From Pelagimonas phthalicica (GTDB taxonomy: Bacteria > Pseudomonadota > Alphaproteobacteria > Rhodobacterales > Rhodobacteraceae), in assembly GCF_004364805.1 (NCBI RefSeq), contig NZ_SOAP01000002.1, forward strand, positions 434,001-498,000: DNA of 64,000 bases, read 5' to 3'. The first letter of the stretch is position 1. The number at the start of each line of letters is the position of its first letter. The notes beneath the pieces were generated by a model. The model did not search any database. It had not been told where the DNA came from and saw nothing but the letters and a program-made list of their open reading frames with translations. This document shows positions 16,603 to 25,284 of the stretch, in pieces. Both the position numbers and the translations under genes were made by a program.

Positions 16603-18630
16603 TCAGTCCGGCAATCCGGCTGAAATCAGTTTTTGCGCATAATCCGCCCGGTCGCGGGCATGGCGATATCCATGGTTGCCCTTAAAGGTTTCAACCGAGA
16701 ATTCCGGCGCAATCGAGTTGTGGTGTTCGACGAGAAAACGCGCATCATCGACGCGATCCAGCGATACAAGCGAGGCAATCGTCGCACGTGTGTTCGAACT
16801 GTAATTCGGCGCACGACGGAAGCATGACAGGCCATATCGCGCCGCCTCTTCGTAGTTTTCGTTCACGTAATGCGCGACAGAAAGAAAATGTTCATTGCGG
16901 AACAGGAACGGGTCTGCTGGCGAAAGGGAAAACGCCCTTTCTGCGTGGTCCAAGGCCAATTCAGGCTCGCCCCCATAGGCCAGCGTCGGAACAGTCCAGA
17001 TCAAGGTTTCGGAATCGTTGGGGGACAGGCGCACCGCACGTTCAAACAGGTTGAAAGAGCTGTCATAGTCGCGATCCAGCGTGATTTTGTTATGCCCCCA
17101 CATCGCCAGGGCGCGCCCGTTTTGCGGCGTCAAAGCAACGGCGCGGCGGGAATGCTGTTCCAGGTGATGACGTTCGGCATCAGCATTGGCTGACCAACCT
17201 TGCCAGAGGTTGATGGCATACCATTCCGCCAAGACCGTATGGCCCGGCCCAAAATGTGGATGTTTGGTTTGCACCACATCCAGAATGCGCTTGGCCTCGG
17301 AAAAATCGCTGCGCCCAAGCGAGAACATCAGGTTCTTGGCGCGCAAGACATAGTGATGCGGTTCCAACTCTTCGAGCGGAAGAACCTCGGAGCGTTCCAA
17401 TTCCGCGATATTCAGCGAGGGTTCGATCGCAAGGCTGATTTGCTCGGCCAATGAGACGCTTTCAAGCAGCAAGGCCTCGGGGTCAAGTGCCAAAGTCGTC
17501 GCCCACAGGATCCGCTCATCATCAACGCCCACCATTTGCACCGAGAGTTGAACCTTGGGTCCTGCAGCCGTGATCGAGCCGGTCACAACATAATGCGCGC
17601 CAAGGTCATGTTCGATATCCGAAATTCTGGGCGGGTTATCGATATAGTGGCGCGTGCTGTTGCTAGAGATCACGCCGGGCGATTTAAACGCCGCCAAATG
17701 GCAGGTGATCTGTTCAAGCAGCGCCAGGACCTGAAAGCGCGAAATATTGGTCGGCCCAAGCCGTTCAAACGGCAGCACAGCAACCATGGTCAGTTTGCGT
17801 TTTTCTGCCGGGCGGGCAGGGCGCTCGATCCTCTGGATCGTATCCGGTGGACCGTACGGACCAGACAATTTGATTTTCGCCACGAGTTGCTGCGTCTCGG
17901 GCGAGGGTTCCCCGCCCAGCTCTGCATCGAGCTTGTCAAAGAAATCGCGGTACACCCGCAATGCCGTGGCATTGTCGTTCATCGCGGCGTGGCAGGCCAT
18001 TTGAGCCTGCACGGCCTTTTCGTTGTACTCATCCAACGAAAGAACGGTTTCGGCCATGCGCAAACGTTGCTCAATCGCGATATTGGGTGCGGAAAACTGG
18101 CGTTCCAGCACCTCAACCAATTGCATTTCGAGCTTGCCAAGCAGGCCATGCAACCAGTCGTCAAAATCGTTGGAAACACCATCCAAGGGGCGGAGCATTT
18201 CGCGCAGATTTGCAGCCCAGTCCTGATGGCTTTTCTCAAAAACACCGTCGCGAATGGTATCAAACACCGTATCCGCATCGGTTCTGAGCACACAGTCGGC
18301 AAAGCCGATGGAACTGCCATTCGTTTCCAGAACCGTGTCTGCAGCCTCCCCCAACTGACGTCTAAGCTGCGACAGCGCTTGGCGCAACGAAGCGCGGGCA
18401 TTGGCCTGTGAGGTATCCGGCCACAGCAAGGCAGCGATCACATCGCGATGATTATGTGAGTGTGGCTCAAACGCCAAATAGGTTACAAGGGCCATTGTCT
18501 TTTTGCCCTTGATTGTCAGCTCCTTGCCATCAAAGAAAGCGCTCCAAACAGGTTGAAGATTTACCTCAATTAGCGTTCTGGTCACTGTATTCAGCTTCAA
18601 TCTTGCATGTTCCCCTTTGCAAGTTTGCAT
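16603..18630 (-). CDS. SARP/BTAD-type transcriptional activator with TolB-like and TPR regions
   Basis: This is a 675-residue regulator. Residues about 20-105 form an OmpR-like winged helix (LTIKGKKTMALVTYLAFEP, ALLWPDTSQANARASLRQAL). Residues 110-260 are the bacterial transcriptional activator domain (ERQFSAPNIAIEQRLRMAE, ALRVYRDFFDKLDAELG). Residues about 285-410 resemble the FlgO/TolB-like segment found in CadC-type cyclase regulators (VAVLPFERLG, HYVVTGSITAAGPKVQLSVQM). The rest is TPR-like helical repeats (RAVRLSPNDSETL, AERAFSLSPADPF). No membrane helix is seen. It probably controls the downstream haloperoxidase-like and papain-like genes on the same strand, and perhaps itself through the palindrome just upstream. 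The signal is unknown. Confidence 0.85.
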   Translation of the reverse strand: MQTCKGEHARLKLNTVTRTLIEVNLQPVWSAFFDGKELTIKGKKTMALVTYLAFEPHSHNHRDVIAALLWPDTSQANARASLRQALSQLRRQLGEAADTVLETNGSSIGFADCVLRTDADTVFDTIRDGVFEKSHQDWAANLREMLRPLDGVSNDFDDWLHGLLGKLEMQLVEVLERQFSAPNIAIEQRLRMAETVLSLDEYNEKAVQAQMACHAAMNDNATALRVYRDFFDKLDAELGGEPSPETQQLVAKIKLSGPYGPPDTIQRIERPARPAEKRKLTMVAVLPFERLGPTNISRFQVLALLEQITCHLAAFKSPGVISSNSTRHYIDNPPRISDIEHDLGAHYVVTGSITAAGPKVQLSVQMVGVDDERILWATTLALDPEALLLESVSLAEQISLAIEPSLNIAELERSEVLPLEELEPHHYVLRAKNLMFSLGRSDFSEAKRILDVVQTKHPHFGPGHTVLAEWYAINLWQGWSANADAERHHLEQHSRRAVALTPQNGRALAMWGHNKITLDRDYDSSFNLFERAVRLSPNDSETLIWTVPTLAYGGEPELALDHAERAFSLSPADPFLFRNEHFLSVAHYVNENYEEAARYGLSCFRRAPNYSSNTRATIASLVSLDRVDDARFLVEHHNSIAPEFSVETFKGNHGYRHARDRADYAQKLISAGLPD

Positions 18631-18637
18631 TCAGACC

Positions 18638-18649
18638 GACCAATTGGTC
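18638..18649. promoter_or_regulatory. Palindrome just upstream of SARP-type regulator gene
   Basis: A perfect 12-bp palindrome, gaccaattggtc, lies eight bases before the regulator start codon, overlapping the probable promoter or leader. An imperfect copy of its half (ttccaatggg) follows at 18655-18664. It is a candidate autoregulatory operator. Confidence 0.35.
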
Positions 18650-18808
18650 AAGTTTTCCAATGGGAACGTAGTGCACTAATGCACATGTGATGCAAAAACG
18701 CCTGCGGTCCGGTCAATCTGCAGTTGCAAGTGGAGATCCTCTGGTGTTCGGAACTGTCGACTTTCCTGAAAACTCATAAGTCACGCACTCTTAGATCATT
18801 TTCTAAGC

Positions 18809-19738
18809 TCACACCTTGTCGCGCGAGAGTTTTCGCAAGCTGCCGGTCGCGGAATAGGGCTCCAACTCTTGTAACAAATAGGCCAAAAACTCCTTACCCA
18901 CTTGTGACAAGGGGCGTGTGGCCGATGTAATGACCGCCAGATCCATTGTGATACGGGGTTCAAAATCGCGCGCGACAAAGCGGTCGTCGTAATCGAATTC
19001 CAGCCCGAACCGATCCAAGAGTGACACGCCCATTCCTTCTTTAACAAAGCTCAACAAGTTTTTGAAAAGGTGTGAGTTTACGCGCGTCTTGAGCGGGACA
19101 TCAGCCTTTTCAAACACATCGCGAAGCCGACGTTGGGTAATGTGATCAGGGCCCATAACGATAAAGGGCTCGCCGCGCAAAAGCTCCGGCGTGAGAACTT
19201 CATACGCGGCCAATGGATTGTCGCGGTGCAAGGCGACCTTGGTTTCCACATGCAGCGGATAAACATTCAGCGTGTCATACAGCATCGGCATCTCGCAGAT
19301 CCCGATCTCAAACAAACCGGACAACACCCATTCCTGGATCTTTGAGCTGTATTGCGACTGAAATGAAATATTCATGTCCGGGCGCGTTCTGGCGAATTCG
19401 GCGATGGTCCGCGGCATAAATCCAAAGGACATGGAGTGTTGCGAAGCAACCTGCAATTGACCGGCTTGCTTGTTTTGCAGATCAACTACCGTCTGCGTCA
19501 CGTGATCCAACCCGCGCACCACAGTATCGACTTCACGATACATCAACTCCGCCTCAGGTGTCGGGACAAGCCGTCCATGCAGACGCTCAAACAGTTTGAG
19601 GCCGGTCTGGCGTTCAAGCTCTGCCAAGAGGTTTGAAATACCCGGCTGAGAGATTCCCAGCGCCTCGGCGGCACCGGTCACGGTTCCCACCTCGACAATA
19701 GCGTGAAAGGCCTGCAACTGTCTGAATCGAAGTCTCAT
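18809..19738 (-). CDS. LysR-family transcriptional regulator
   Basis: The 309-residue protein has an N-terminal LysR helix-turn-helix (FHAIVEVGTVTGAAEALGISQPGISNLLA within residues 10-38, reading as two pieces) and a substrate-binding effector domain over residues 90-295. It is divergent from the D-amino-acid dehydrogenase/TRAP operon across 103 bp that hold nested palindromes. This is the standard arrangement for a LysR regulator controlling its neighbour. It probably activates or represses uptake and oxidation of the TRAP substrate in response to that substrate. Downstream on the minus strand, 178 bp separate it from the SARP-type gene. Confidence 0.92.
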   Translation of the reverse strand: MRLRFRQLQAFHAIVEVGTVTGAAEALGISQPGISNLLAELERQTGLKLFERLHGRLVPTPEAELMYREVDTVVRGLDHVTQTVVDLQNKQAGQLQVASQHSMSFGFMPRTIAEFARTRPDMNISFQSQYSSKIQEWVLSGLFEIGICEMPMLYDTLNVYPLHVETKVALHRDNPLAAYEVLTPELLRGEPFIVMGPDHITQRRLRDVFEKADVPLKTRVNSHLFKNLLSFVKEGMGVSLLDRFGLEFDYDDRFVARDFEPRITMDLAVITSATRPLSQVGKEFLAYLLQELEPYSATGSLRKLSRDKV

Positions 19739-19746
19739 TCGGGATG

Positions 19747-19798
19747 GATATCATTTTTCCTAATGGATGTTCCACAAATTTGTATTGGAAATGATATC
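19747..19798. promoter_or_regulatory. Nested palindromes between lysR-type gene and dehydrogenase/TRAP operon
   Basis: Perfect 10-bp arms (gatatcattt at 19747-19756, aaatgatatc at 19789-19798) flank a perfect 10-bp palindrome acaaatttgt at 19774-19783. The outer pair is centred at 19772.5 and the inner at 19778.5. LysR proteins bind as tetramers to two such sites between divergent genes, which fits well. Confidence 0.55.
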
Positions 19799-19841
19799 GC
19801 ACCCCTGCCAGACTTCGAATCTCAACAGGGGAAGCTGGTTA

Positions 19842-21089
19842 ATGAATTCAAAGCATGTCGTCATCGTAGGGGCTGGGATCGTGGGTGCTGCCTCGGCCAT
19901 TTGGCTGAGACGCGCGGGATTCGACGTGACGCTCCTCGACAAAGGCACACCGGGCATGGGGGCCTCTTACGGGAATGGCTGCATTTTGGCACGTTGTTCT
20001 ATTGTCCCGGTGACGGGTCCCGGCCTTTTGGCCAAGGGGCCGGTTTACCTGGCCAATCCAGATTTTCCGCTATTCATGCGTTGGAGTTATGCGCCCAAGC
20101 TGATCCCCTGGCTGGTGAAATATCTTGGTCACGCCAATACTGCGGATACGCGTCGCATCAGCCAAGGTTTGAACACCATTGTCGGTGACAGCCTTGAACA
20201 GCACCAGGCGCTGACAGCTGGGACAGATGCGGCCAAATGGGTGCAGGAAAGCCAATACAACTTTGCCTATGCGAACCGCGCTGCCTTTGAAGCAGATGCC
20301 TTTACCTGGCAGTTGCGCGAAGAGGCCGGGTTTGTTCCCGAGATCATCGAGGGTGCGGCAGTTCAGGAGGCCGAGCCGATCCTGGGTAAAAATACTCAGC
20401 TTCTGGCAATCATGAAGGACCATGGCTTTATCCATAATCCCGGCTCTTATGTGCAGGATCTTGTCAAACTGCTTGAGGAACTGGGCGGCAAGTTTATCCA
20501 GGCCGAAGTCAAAGATTTCGAGATGAGCGGCGGCCAGATCAGTGCTGTCGATACAAGCGAAGGCCGCATTCATTGTGATAAGGCGATTGTGTCATCCGGG
20601 GTCTGGTCAAAACCCCTGATGGAGAAACTGGGCCTGTCTGTCCCGCTTGAGGCGGAACGCGGCTATCACATTGTTTTCAAAGAGCCGAGCCAACGCCCCA
20701 ACAACCCGATGATGTTGTCAGCAGGCAAATTTGTGGCCACATCTATGGATCAAGGGGTGCGTTGTGCAGGCATCGTCGAATTTGGGGGCCTGACCGAGCA
20801 ACGGTCAAAAGCGCCGCTCAAACTGTTGCGCCGCAAGGTTCAGGAGTTCTTTCCAGACCTCACCTATGAAAGCGCCGAAGAATGGCTTGGCTATCGCCCG
20901 GCACCAACCGACAGCCTGCCATTGATTGGCGAAGTCAAAAACAGCGGCGTCTTCACGGCCTTTGGCCATCATCATATCGGCTTGACGGGCGGGCCTAAGA
21001 CGGGTCGTCTTGTGGCGGATATGATCGCCGGAAACCATTCAAACCAAGATTTGCGTCCCTTCGAACCCATGCGGTTCGCAGCGAAGTAA
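19842..21089 (+). CDS. FAD-dependent D-amino-acid dehydrogenase-like oxidoreductase (DadA family)
   Basis: The product oxidises an amino acid or amine with FAD. The 415-residue protein starts MNSKHVVIVGAGIVGAASA, a Rossmann GxGxxG motif, and has the DadA-type fold (DAO family) with VSSGVWSKPL, GYHIVFKE and the C-terminal FAD motif FGHHHIGLTGGPKTGRLVAD. The start at 19842 has AGGGGAAG upstream; an upstream in-frame ATG at 19767 lies inside the operator. It is the first gene of an operon with dctP, dctQ, dctM and a BASS-like transporter. The TRAP substrate is therefore probably its substrate or precursor, such as a D-amino acid, hydroxyproline epimer or methylated amine. Specificity cannot be read from the sequence. 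Confidence 0.88.
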   Translation: MNSKHVVIVGAGIVGAASAIWLRRAGFDVTLLDKGTPGMGASYGNGCILARCSIVPVTGPGLLAKGPVYLANPDFPLFMRWSYAPKLIPWLVKYLGHANTADTRRISQGLNTIVGDSLEQHQALTAGTDAAKWVQESQYNFAYANRAAFEADAFTWQLREEAGFVPEIIEGAAVQEAEPILGKNTQLLAIMKDHGFIHNPGSYVQDLVKLLEELGGKFIQAEVKDFEMSGGQISAVDTSEGRIHCDKAIVSSGVWSKPLMEKLGLSVPLEAERGYHIVFKEPSQRPNNPMMLSAGKFVATSMDQGVRCAGIVEFGGLTEQRSKAPLKLLRRKVQEFFPDLTYESAEEWLGYRPAPTDSLPLIGEVKNSGVFTAFGHHHIGLTGGPKTGRLVADMIAGNHSNQDLRPFEPMRFAAK

Positions 21090-21126
21090 TAGCCAAGAAA
21101 AGTGCACCAATTCAGGGAGAAACAAA

Positions 21127-22110
21127 ATGAACGCACTGTCCAAAAAACTGAACACCGCTGCAGCGGCCGTCGCTCTCGCGATTGCCGGTAGCGCAGTTGC
21201 CGCTGAAAAGTGGGATATGCCTATGGCCTATGCGGCAACCAACTATCACTCTGAAATGGGTGTGGTTTTCGCCGATAAGGTTCGGGAATATACCGGTGGC
21301 GACATCGATATCACCGTTCATCCGGGCGGATCTCTGTTCAAAGGGGGCGAAATCAAGCGCGCCATTCAGACAGGTCAGGCTCCGATTGGCGAACGTTTCA
21401 TGTCCGCTCATGCCAACGAAGCGCCGCTTTTGGGCTGGGACAACCTGCCTTTCATCGCAACCTCTTATGAAAACAACGAAAAGCTTTGGGCCGCCGCCAA
21501 AGACAAGGTCAACGCGCAGCTTTCCGACCTGAACCTCGTTGCGCTTTACACCTGCCCATGGCCGGGTCAGGGCTTTTACTTCAAGAAAGAAGTCGGCTCT
21601 TCCAAGGATACACAAGGGGTCAAGTTCCGCTCCTACAACACCGCCACGGCGACTTTTGCCGAAGAGCTGGGCATGGTCCCGGTTCAGGTCGAGGCCGCAG
21701 AACTGAGCCAGGCTTTGGCGACTGGCGTGGCTGAGGCCTTTATATCTTCCGGTTCAACCGGTTATGACCGCAAGGTTTGGGAACACCTGTCTCACTATTA
21801 CAAAGTGAACGCTTGGCTGCCGCGAAACTATGTCATGGTCAACAAAGGCATCTGGGAAGGTCTCAGCGCCGACACCCAGGCCGCGATCCAGAAAGCGGCT
21901 GACGAAACCGGCGCGGCTTGCTCGGCGAAATCTGCGGAACTGGCCAACTGGTATTTCGAACAGCTCGAAGCCAATGGCATGAAGGTGACAGATGCCGGTC
22001 CGGACTTCCTGGCTGAGCTGGAAGCCATCGGTGAAAAAATGACGGCTGACTGGCTTTCCGAAGTCGGGGCAGACGGTCAGGCAATCCTAGACGCCTATAA
22101 CGCAAACTAA
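21127..22110 (+). CDS. dctP: TRAP transporter substrate-binding protein DctP
   Basis: The 327-residue protein has a signal peptide (ending GSAVAA) and the DctP fold, with VHPGGSLFKGGEIKRAIQTG and the conserved region around VKFRSYNTATATFAEELGM. The Arg of KFRSYN is the family's carboxylate-binding residue. It therefore binds an organic acid, amino acid or similar carboxylate in the periplasm. It lies 37 bp after the dehydrogenase gene and is separated from dctQ by a hairpin, which probably raises its level over the membrane subunits. Confidence 0.93.
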   Translation: MNALSKKLNTAAAAVALAIAGSAVAAEKWDMPMAYAATNYHSEMGVVFADKVREYTGGDIDITVHPGGSLFKGGEIKRAIQTGQAPIGERFMSAHANEAPLLGWDNLPFIATSYENNEKLWAAAKDKVNAQLSDLNLVALYTCPWPGQGFYFKKEVGSSKDTQGVKFRSYNTATATFAEELGMVPVQVEAAELSQALATGVAEAFISSGSTGYDRKVWEHLSHYYKVNAWLPRNYVMVNKGIWEGLSADTQAAIQKAADETGAACSAKSAELANWYFEQLEANGMKVTDAGPDFLAELEAIGEKMTADWLSEVGADGQAILDAYNAN

Positions 22111-22118
22111 GCGAACAG

Positions 22119-22143
22119 GCGGCCCGTTTCACCTACGGGCCGC
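22119..22143 (+). terminator. Intercistronic hairpin between dctP and dctQ
   Basis: A perfect 9-bp GC-rich stem (gcggcccgt / acgggccgc) with a seven-base loop follows the dctP stop and lacks a T run. It is most likely an mRNA-stabilising or attenuating element that favours binding-protein synthesis, not a full terminator. Confidence 0.6.
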
Positions 22144-22164
22144 TCTTACGACAGGGACAAATAT

Positions 22165-22878
22165 ATGCGAGATTGGCAACCTTTTCTGGGGCTGCCCTTA
22201 TGGGTGTGGCTCTTTGTTTTTCCGACATGTCTGGCGCTTTATTGCTTTTGGCAGGGACCAAAAGCGGCCAATCAGTTGCAACCTGTCTGGCGGTTGCTGG
22301 ACCGGGTTTACAAGGCCTCCGGTGTTCTGGCCGCCATTTTCATGGTTGTGATCCTGTTGCTGATCATCGGGCAGATGGTTGCGCGCTGGTCCAATATGAC
22401 CTTTCCGGGCTCAACGGAATATGCGGGTTATTCCATGGCCGCGACCTCGTTTTTCGCGTTGGCTTATACGCTGACCCAAGGCGGGCATATCCGGGTTTCG
22501 GTGCTGCTTAATCTCAACGAACACACCAAGTTCTGGCTGGATGCGGTCGCGATGCTCATCGCCGCAGTCACAGCCACCTATTTTGCGCGCTACGCGATCA
22601 AGACAAACATCATGTCCGAGATCCTGAACGACCGCACCCAGGGGCAAGACTTTGTTCCCGAATGGTTGCTCACTTTCTTTGCCATGTTCGCCAGTTCCCC
22701 CGCCAAATGGGGGGAAATGTGGGCCAAGACCGGTTCGGAATGGGTCTATACCCCGGTCTGGTTGCCTCAACTGCCTATGTCGATCGGAACCATTCTTTTG
22801 GCGATCGCAATCTGGGATTATCTCACGCGGCTTCTGGCCTTGCGTGAAAGTCAAATTCATTCGGAGGTGCTGGAATAA
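22165..22878 (+). CDS. dctQ: TRAP transporter small membrane subunit DctQ
   Basis: The 237-residue membrane protein has an extra N-terminal helix (LWVWLFVFPTCLALYCFW), then the four-helix DctQ core (VLAAIFMVVILLLIIGQMV, GYSMAATSFFALAYTL, AVAMLIAAVTATYFARYA, the last near SIGTILLAIAIWDYL). GGHIRVSVLL is the family motif. It is longer than the usual 160-200 residues because of an insert of about 35 residues between helices three and four. It overlaps dctM by one base (TAATG), showing translational coupling. It works with DctP and DctM in sodium-driven uptake. Confidence 0.9.
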   Translation: MRDWQPFLGLPLWVWLFVFPTCLALYCFWQGPKAANQLQPVWRLLDRVYKASGVLAAIFMVVILLLIIGQMVARWSNMTFPGSTEYAGYSMAATSFFALAYTLTQGGHIRVSVLLNLNEHTKFWLDAVAMLIAAVTATYFARYAIKTNIMSEILNDRTQGQDFVPEWLLTFFAMFASSPAKWGEMWAKTGSEWVYTPVWLPQLPMSIGTILLAIAIWDYLTRLLALRESQIHSEVLE

Positions 22879-24191
22879 TGAGCGAACTCTACGCAACAGT
22901 CATCTTCCTCTTCGTGCTCTTTGCGCTCCTTGGCGGCTCCGTCTGGATTGGGCTTGCGCTTATGGGGGTAGCCTGGGTTGGCATGGAGCTTTTCACCTCG
23001 CGCCCAGCGGGCGACGCCATGATCACAACGATCTGGACCGGAGCCTCAAGCTGGACCCTCACGGCCTTGCCGCTGTTTATCTGGATGGGCGAGATCCTGT
23101 ATCGAACCCGATTATCCGAGGATATGTTTCGCGGTCTCGCGCCGTGGATGCGCTTCCTGCCCGGTGGGCTTTTGCACACCAATATTGCCGGTTGTACGAT
23201 CTTTGCCGCGGTGTCCGGTTCTTCGGCGGCGACGCTTAATATGGTCGGCAAAATGTCGATCCCCGAGCTGCGCAAACGCGGCTATCCTGAGTTCATGATT
23301 ATCGGCACCCTGGCCGGTGCGGCAACATTGGGTCTGATGATCCCGCCATCGCTGACGCTGATCGTGTATGGTGTGACGATCAATGAAAGCATCACCAAGC
23401 TGTTCATGGCTGGTGTCTTTCCCGGGCTCGTACTGGCGGGGCTGTTCATGCTCTACATCATCGCCTGGCACTTTGCCTATAAAAGTCAGCGCCCCGAGGC
23501 AGAACCGGCCATGTCGCTTGGAAAGATGTTTGCCGAAAGTCGCTTTTTGCTGCCGCTGTTTGGTTTGGTCTTTGTGGTCATCGGCTCGATGTATCTGGGC
23601 TATGCCACGGCGACCGAAGCGGCCGCTGTCGGAGTCGTCGGTGCATTGGCCTTGTCTGCCTTGCAGGGGTCTTTGGGGTGGGAAACCTTTCGTGACAGCC
23701 TGATGGGCGCGACAAAAACCTCGGCGATGATCGCATTCATTCTGATGGGAGCGGCGTTCCTGTCGCTATCCATGGGCTTTACCGGCCTGCCACGCGCCCT
23801 GGCCGAAATGATCGATGGATGGGGCCTGTCTCCGGTGGCATTGATTGCGGTTCTGACGATCTTCTACCTCATCCTTGGCATGTTCATGGACGGGCTTTCT
23901 TCGGTTGTTCTGACCATGGCGATTGTCGAGCCGATGATCCGTCAGGCCGGTATTGATGTGATCTGGTTCGGGATCTTCCTAGTTGTGGTGATTGAAACCG
24001 CGCAGGTGACGCCGCCCATTGGCTTCAACCTGTTTGTCCTTCAAGGCATGACGCGCCACGAAATCGGTTACATCGCCAAGACAGCGATCCCGATGGTGGG
24101 GCTGATGTTGGTGATGGTTGTGATCCTGGTGGTCTGGCCAGAACTGGCCACATGGCTGCCCGACAATATTCGTCAGGGGCCAGGTGGCTAA
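22878..24191 (+). CDS. dctM: TRAP transporter large membrane subunit DctM
   Basis: The 437-residue protein has about 12 membrane helices and DctM family landmarks. ALPLFIWMGEIL, GLLHTNIAGCTIFAAVSGSS, TLGLMIPPSLTLIVYG and FLVVVIETAQVTPPIGFNLFVLQG are visible; the paired PPS and PPIGFN loops form the sodium and substrate sites. It is the translocation subunit of the TRAP system. It starts on the last base of the dctQ stop codon and is followed three bases later by the BASS-like gene. Confidence 0.93.
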   Translation: MSELYATVIFLFVLFALLGGSVWIGLALMGVAWVGMELFTSRPAGDAMITTIWTGASSWTLTALPLFIWMGEILYRTRLSEDMFRGLAPWMRFLPGGLLHTNIAGCTIFAAVSGSSAATLNMVGKMSIPELRKRGYPEFMIIGTLAGAATLGLMIPPSLTLIVYGVTINESITKLFMAGVFPGLVLAGLFMLYIIAWHFAYKSQRPEAEPAMSLGKMFAESRFLLPLFGLVFVVIGSMYLGYATATEAAAVGVVGALALSALQGSLGWETFRDSLMGATKTSAMIAFILMGAAFLSLSMGFTGLPRALAEMIDGWGLSPVALIAVLTIFYLILGMFMDGLSSVVLTMAIVEPMIRQAGIDVIWFGIFLVVVIETAQVTPPIGFNLFVLQGMTRHEIGYIAKTAIPMVGLMLVMVVILVVWPELATWLPDNIRQGPGG

Positions 24192-24194
24192 ACC

Positions 24195-25127
24195 TTGCTT
24201 GGCTTACTGCGCCTCCTGGCGCGACACGGACGTTTTGTTCTGATTGCCGGACTTGTGGCGGGATTGCTCCTGCCACAAGTTGCCGCGTTTCTACGCCCCT
24301 GGCTAAGTGAGCTAGTTCTGGCTTTGCTCTGTCTCAACGCCATTCGGATCGGTTTACCGGATGCCTTGCGCGGGTTGAGGAGTTTCAAAAGCACTTTAAC
24401 CCTCGTTTTGGCCTATCAGTTGGGATTGCCGCTGGCGCTTTTGTTGGCGGCGTGGGCTGCGGGCCTACATCATTCACCGGTTGTCATCACAGGCCTTCTT
24501 GTCTTGGCCGCACCGCCCGTAACCGCGGCGCCGAATATGTCGGTCATGCTTGGTCATGCGCCTGAACCCGCCTTTCGCGTGCTGACATTGGGTACGCTGC
24601 TTATGCCGCTGACGATCTTACCGATTTTTTGGGTCTCGCCAGCCTTGGGGAATTGGCAAGAAGCTCTGGACGCCGCAGTCACATTGGGCCTATCGCTGAC
24701 CGCCGCCGTGGCGATTGGGTTTTTGGGCCGCGCGGTGTTCAAACCAAAGATGCGCGCCGAAGAAACCCAAGTGCTTGATGGTGTCATCTCAGTGACGCTG
24801 GCGGTCATCGTCATTGGCTTGATGAGCGCCATCGCCCCCATGTTATCCAAAGCACCCGGTCAGGTGGTGGCTTGGTTACTGTTCGCCTTTGCGCTCAATT
24901 TTGGGGCTCAGATTGCTGCGTTCTTCGCACTGAAAAGATGCGGATACAAAAAGGAGCGCGTGCCCTTTGCAATTGTATCCGGGAACCGAAACGTGGCGCT
25001 TTTCCTTGTGGCATCAAGCTTTACTCAAACACCCGAATTCTTGATCTTTCTCGGGTGTTACCAGTTTCCAATGTACCTCACGCCGATCCTGATGAAGCCA
25101 ATCTATTCATCGCAAAATGTGGGCTGA
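24195..25127 (+). CDS. Bile acid:sodium symporter (BASS)-like membrane transporter
   Basis: The 310-residue protein has about nine or ten membrane helices and no signal peptide. Internal features (LVLAAPPVTAAPNMSVMLGH, and SGNRNVALFLVASS resembling the paired crossing-helix motif) suggest the BASS/AEC-like transporter fold. The start is a TTG three bases after the dctM stop, because no ATG is available there; the start is therefore tentative. Operon position suggests transport of the same or a related organic anion, perhaps export of a product. The family assignment is by general pattern only. Confidence 0.65.
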   Translation: MLGLLRLLARHGRFVLIAGLVAGLLLPQVAAFLRPWLSELVLALLCLNAIRIGLPDALRGLRSFKSTLTLVLAYQLGLPLALLLAAWAAGLHHSPVVITGLLVLAAPPVTAAPNMSVMLGHAPEPAFRVLTLGTLLMPLTILPIFWVSPALGNWQEALDAAVTLGLSLTAAVAIGFLGRAVFKPKMRAEETQVLDGVISVTLAVIVIGLMSAIAPMLSKAPGQVVAWLLFAFALNFGAQIAAFFALKRCGYKKERVPFAIVSGNRNVALFLVASSFTQTPEFLIFLGCYQFPMYLTPILMKPIYSSQNVG

Positions 25128-25231
25128 ACCATCGGAGCGGGTAGGCGCTACCAGAAGCTCTGGGCGGAAACCCTGCGCTCATCCAAAAGAAACGCGTTTT
25201 TCCAAAGCGAAGGATCCAACACATAAGCACT

Positions 25232-25264
25232 AAAAAAACACCCAAGCCCGAACTTGGGTGTTTT
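25232..25264. terminator. Bidirectional terminator between TRAP operon and fadL-type gene
   Basis: Arms aaaacacccaag (25235-25246) and cttgggtgtttt (25253-25264) form a perfect 12-bp stem with a six-base loop. There are seven T on the minus-strand side and four on the plus side. It lies between convergent genes and should stop transcription both ways, most strongly for the minus-strand porin gene. Confidence 0.85.
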
Positions 25265-25284
25265 CATTTGCGTTGAAATCCAGC

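Noticed and set aside
25128-25284. Gap after the BASS-like gene examined for a small RNA or gene
   Set aside because: Only the bidirectional terminator was found.
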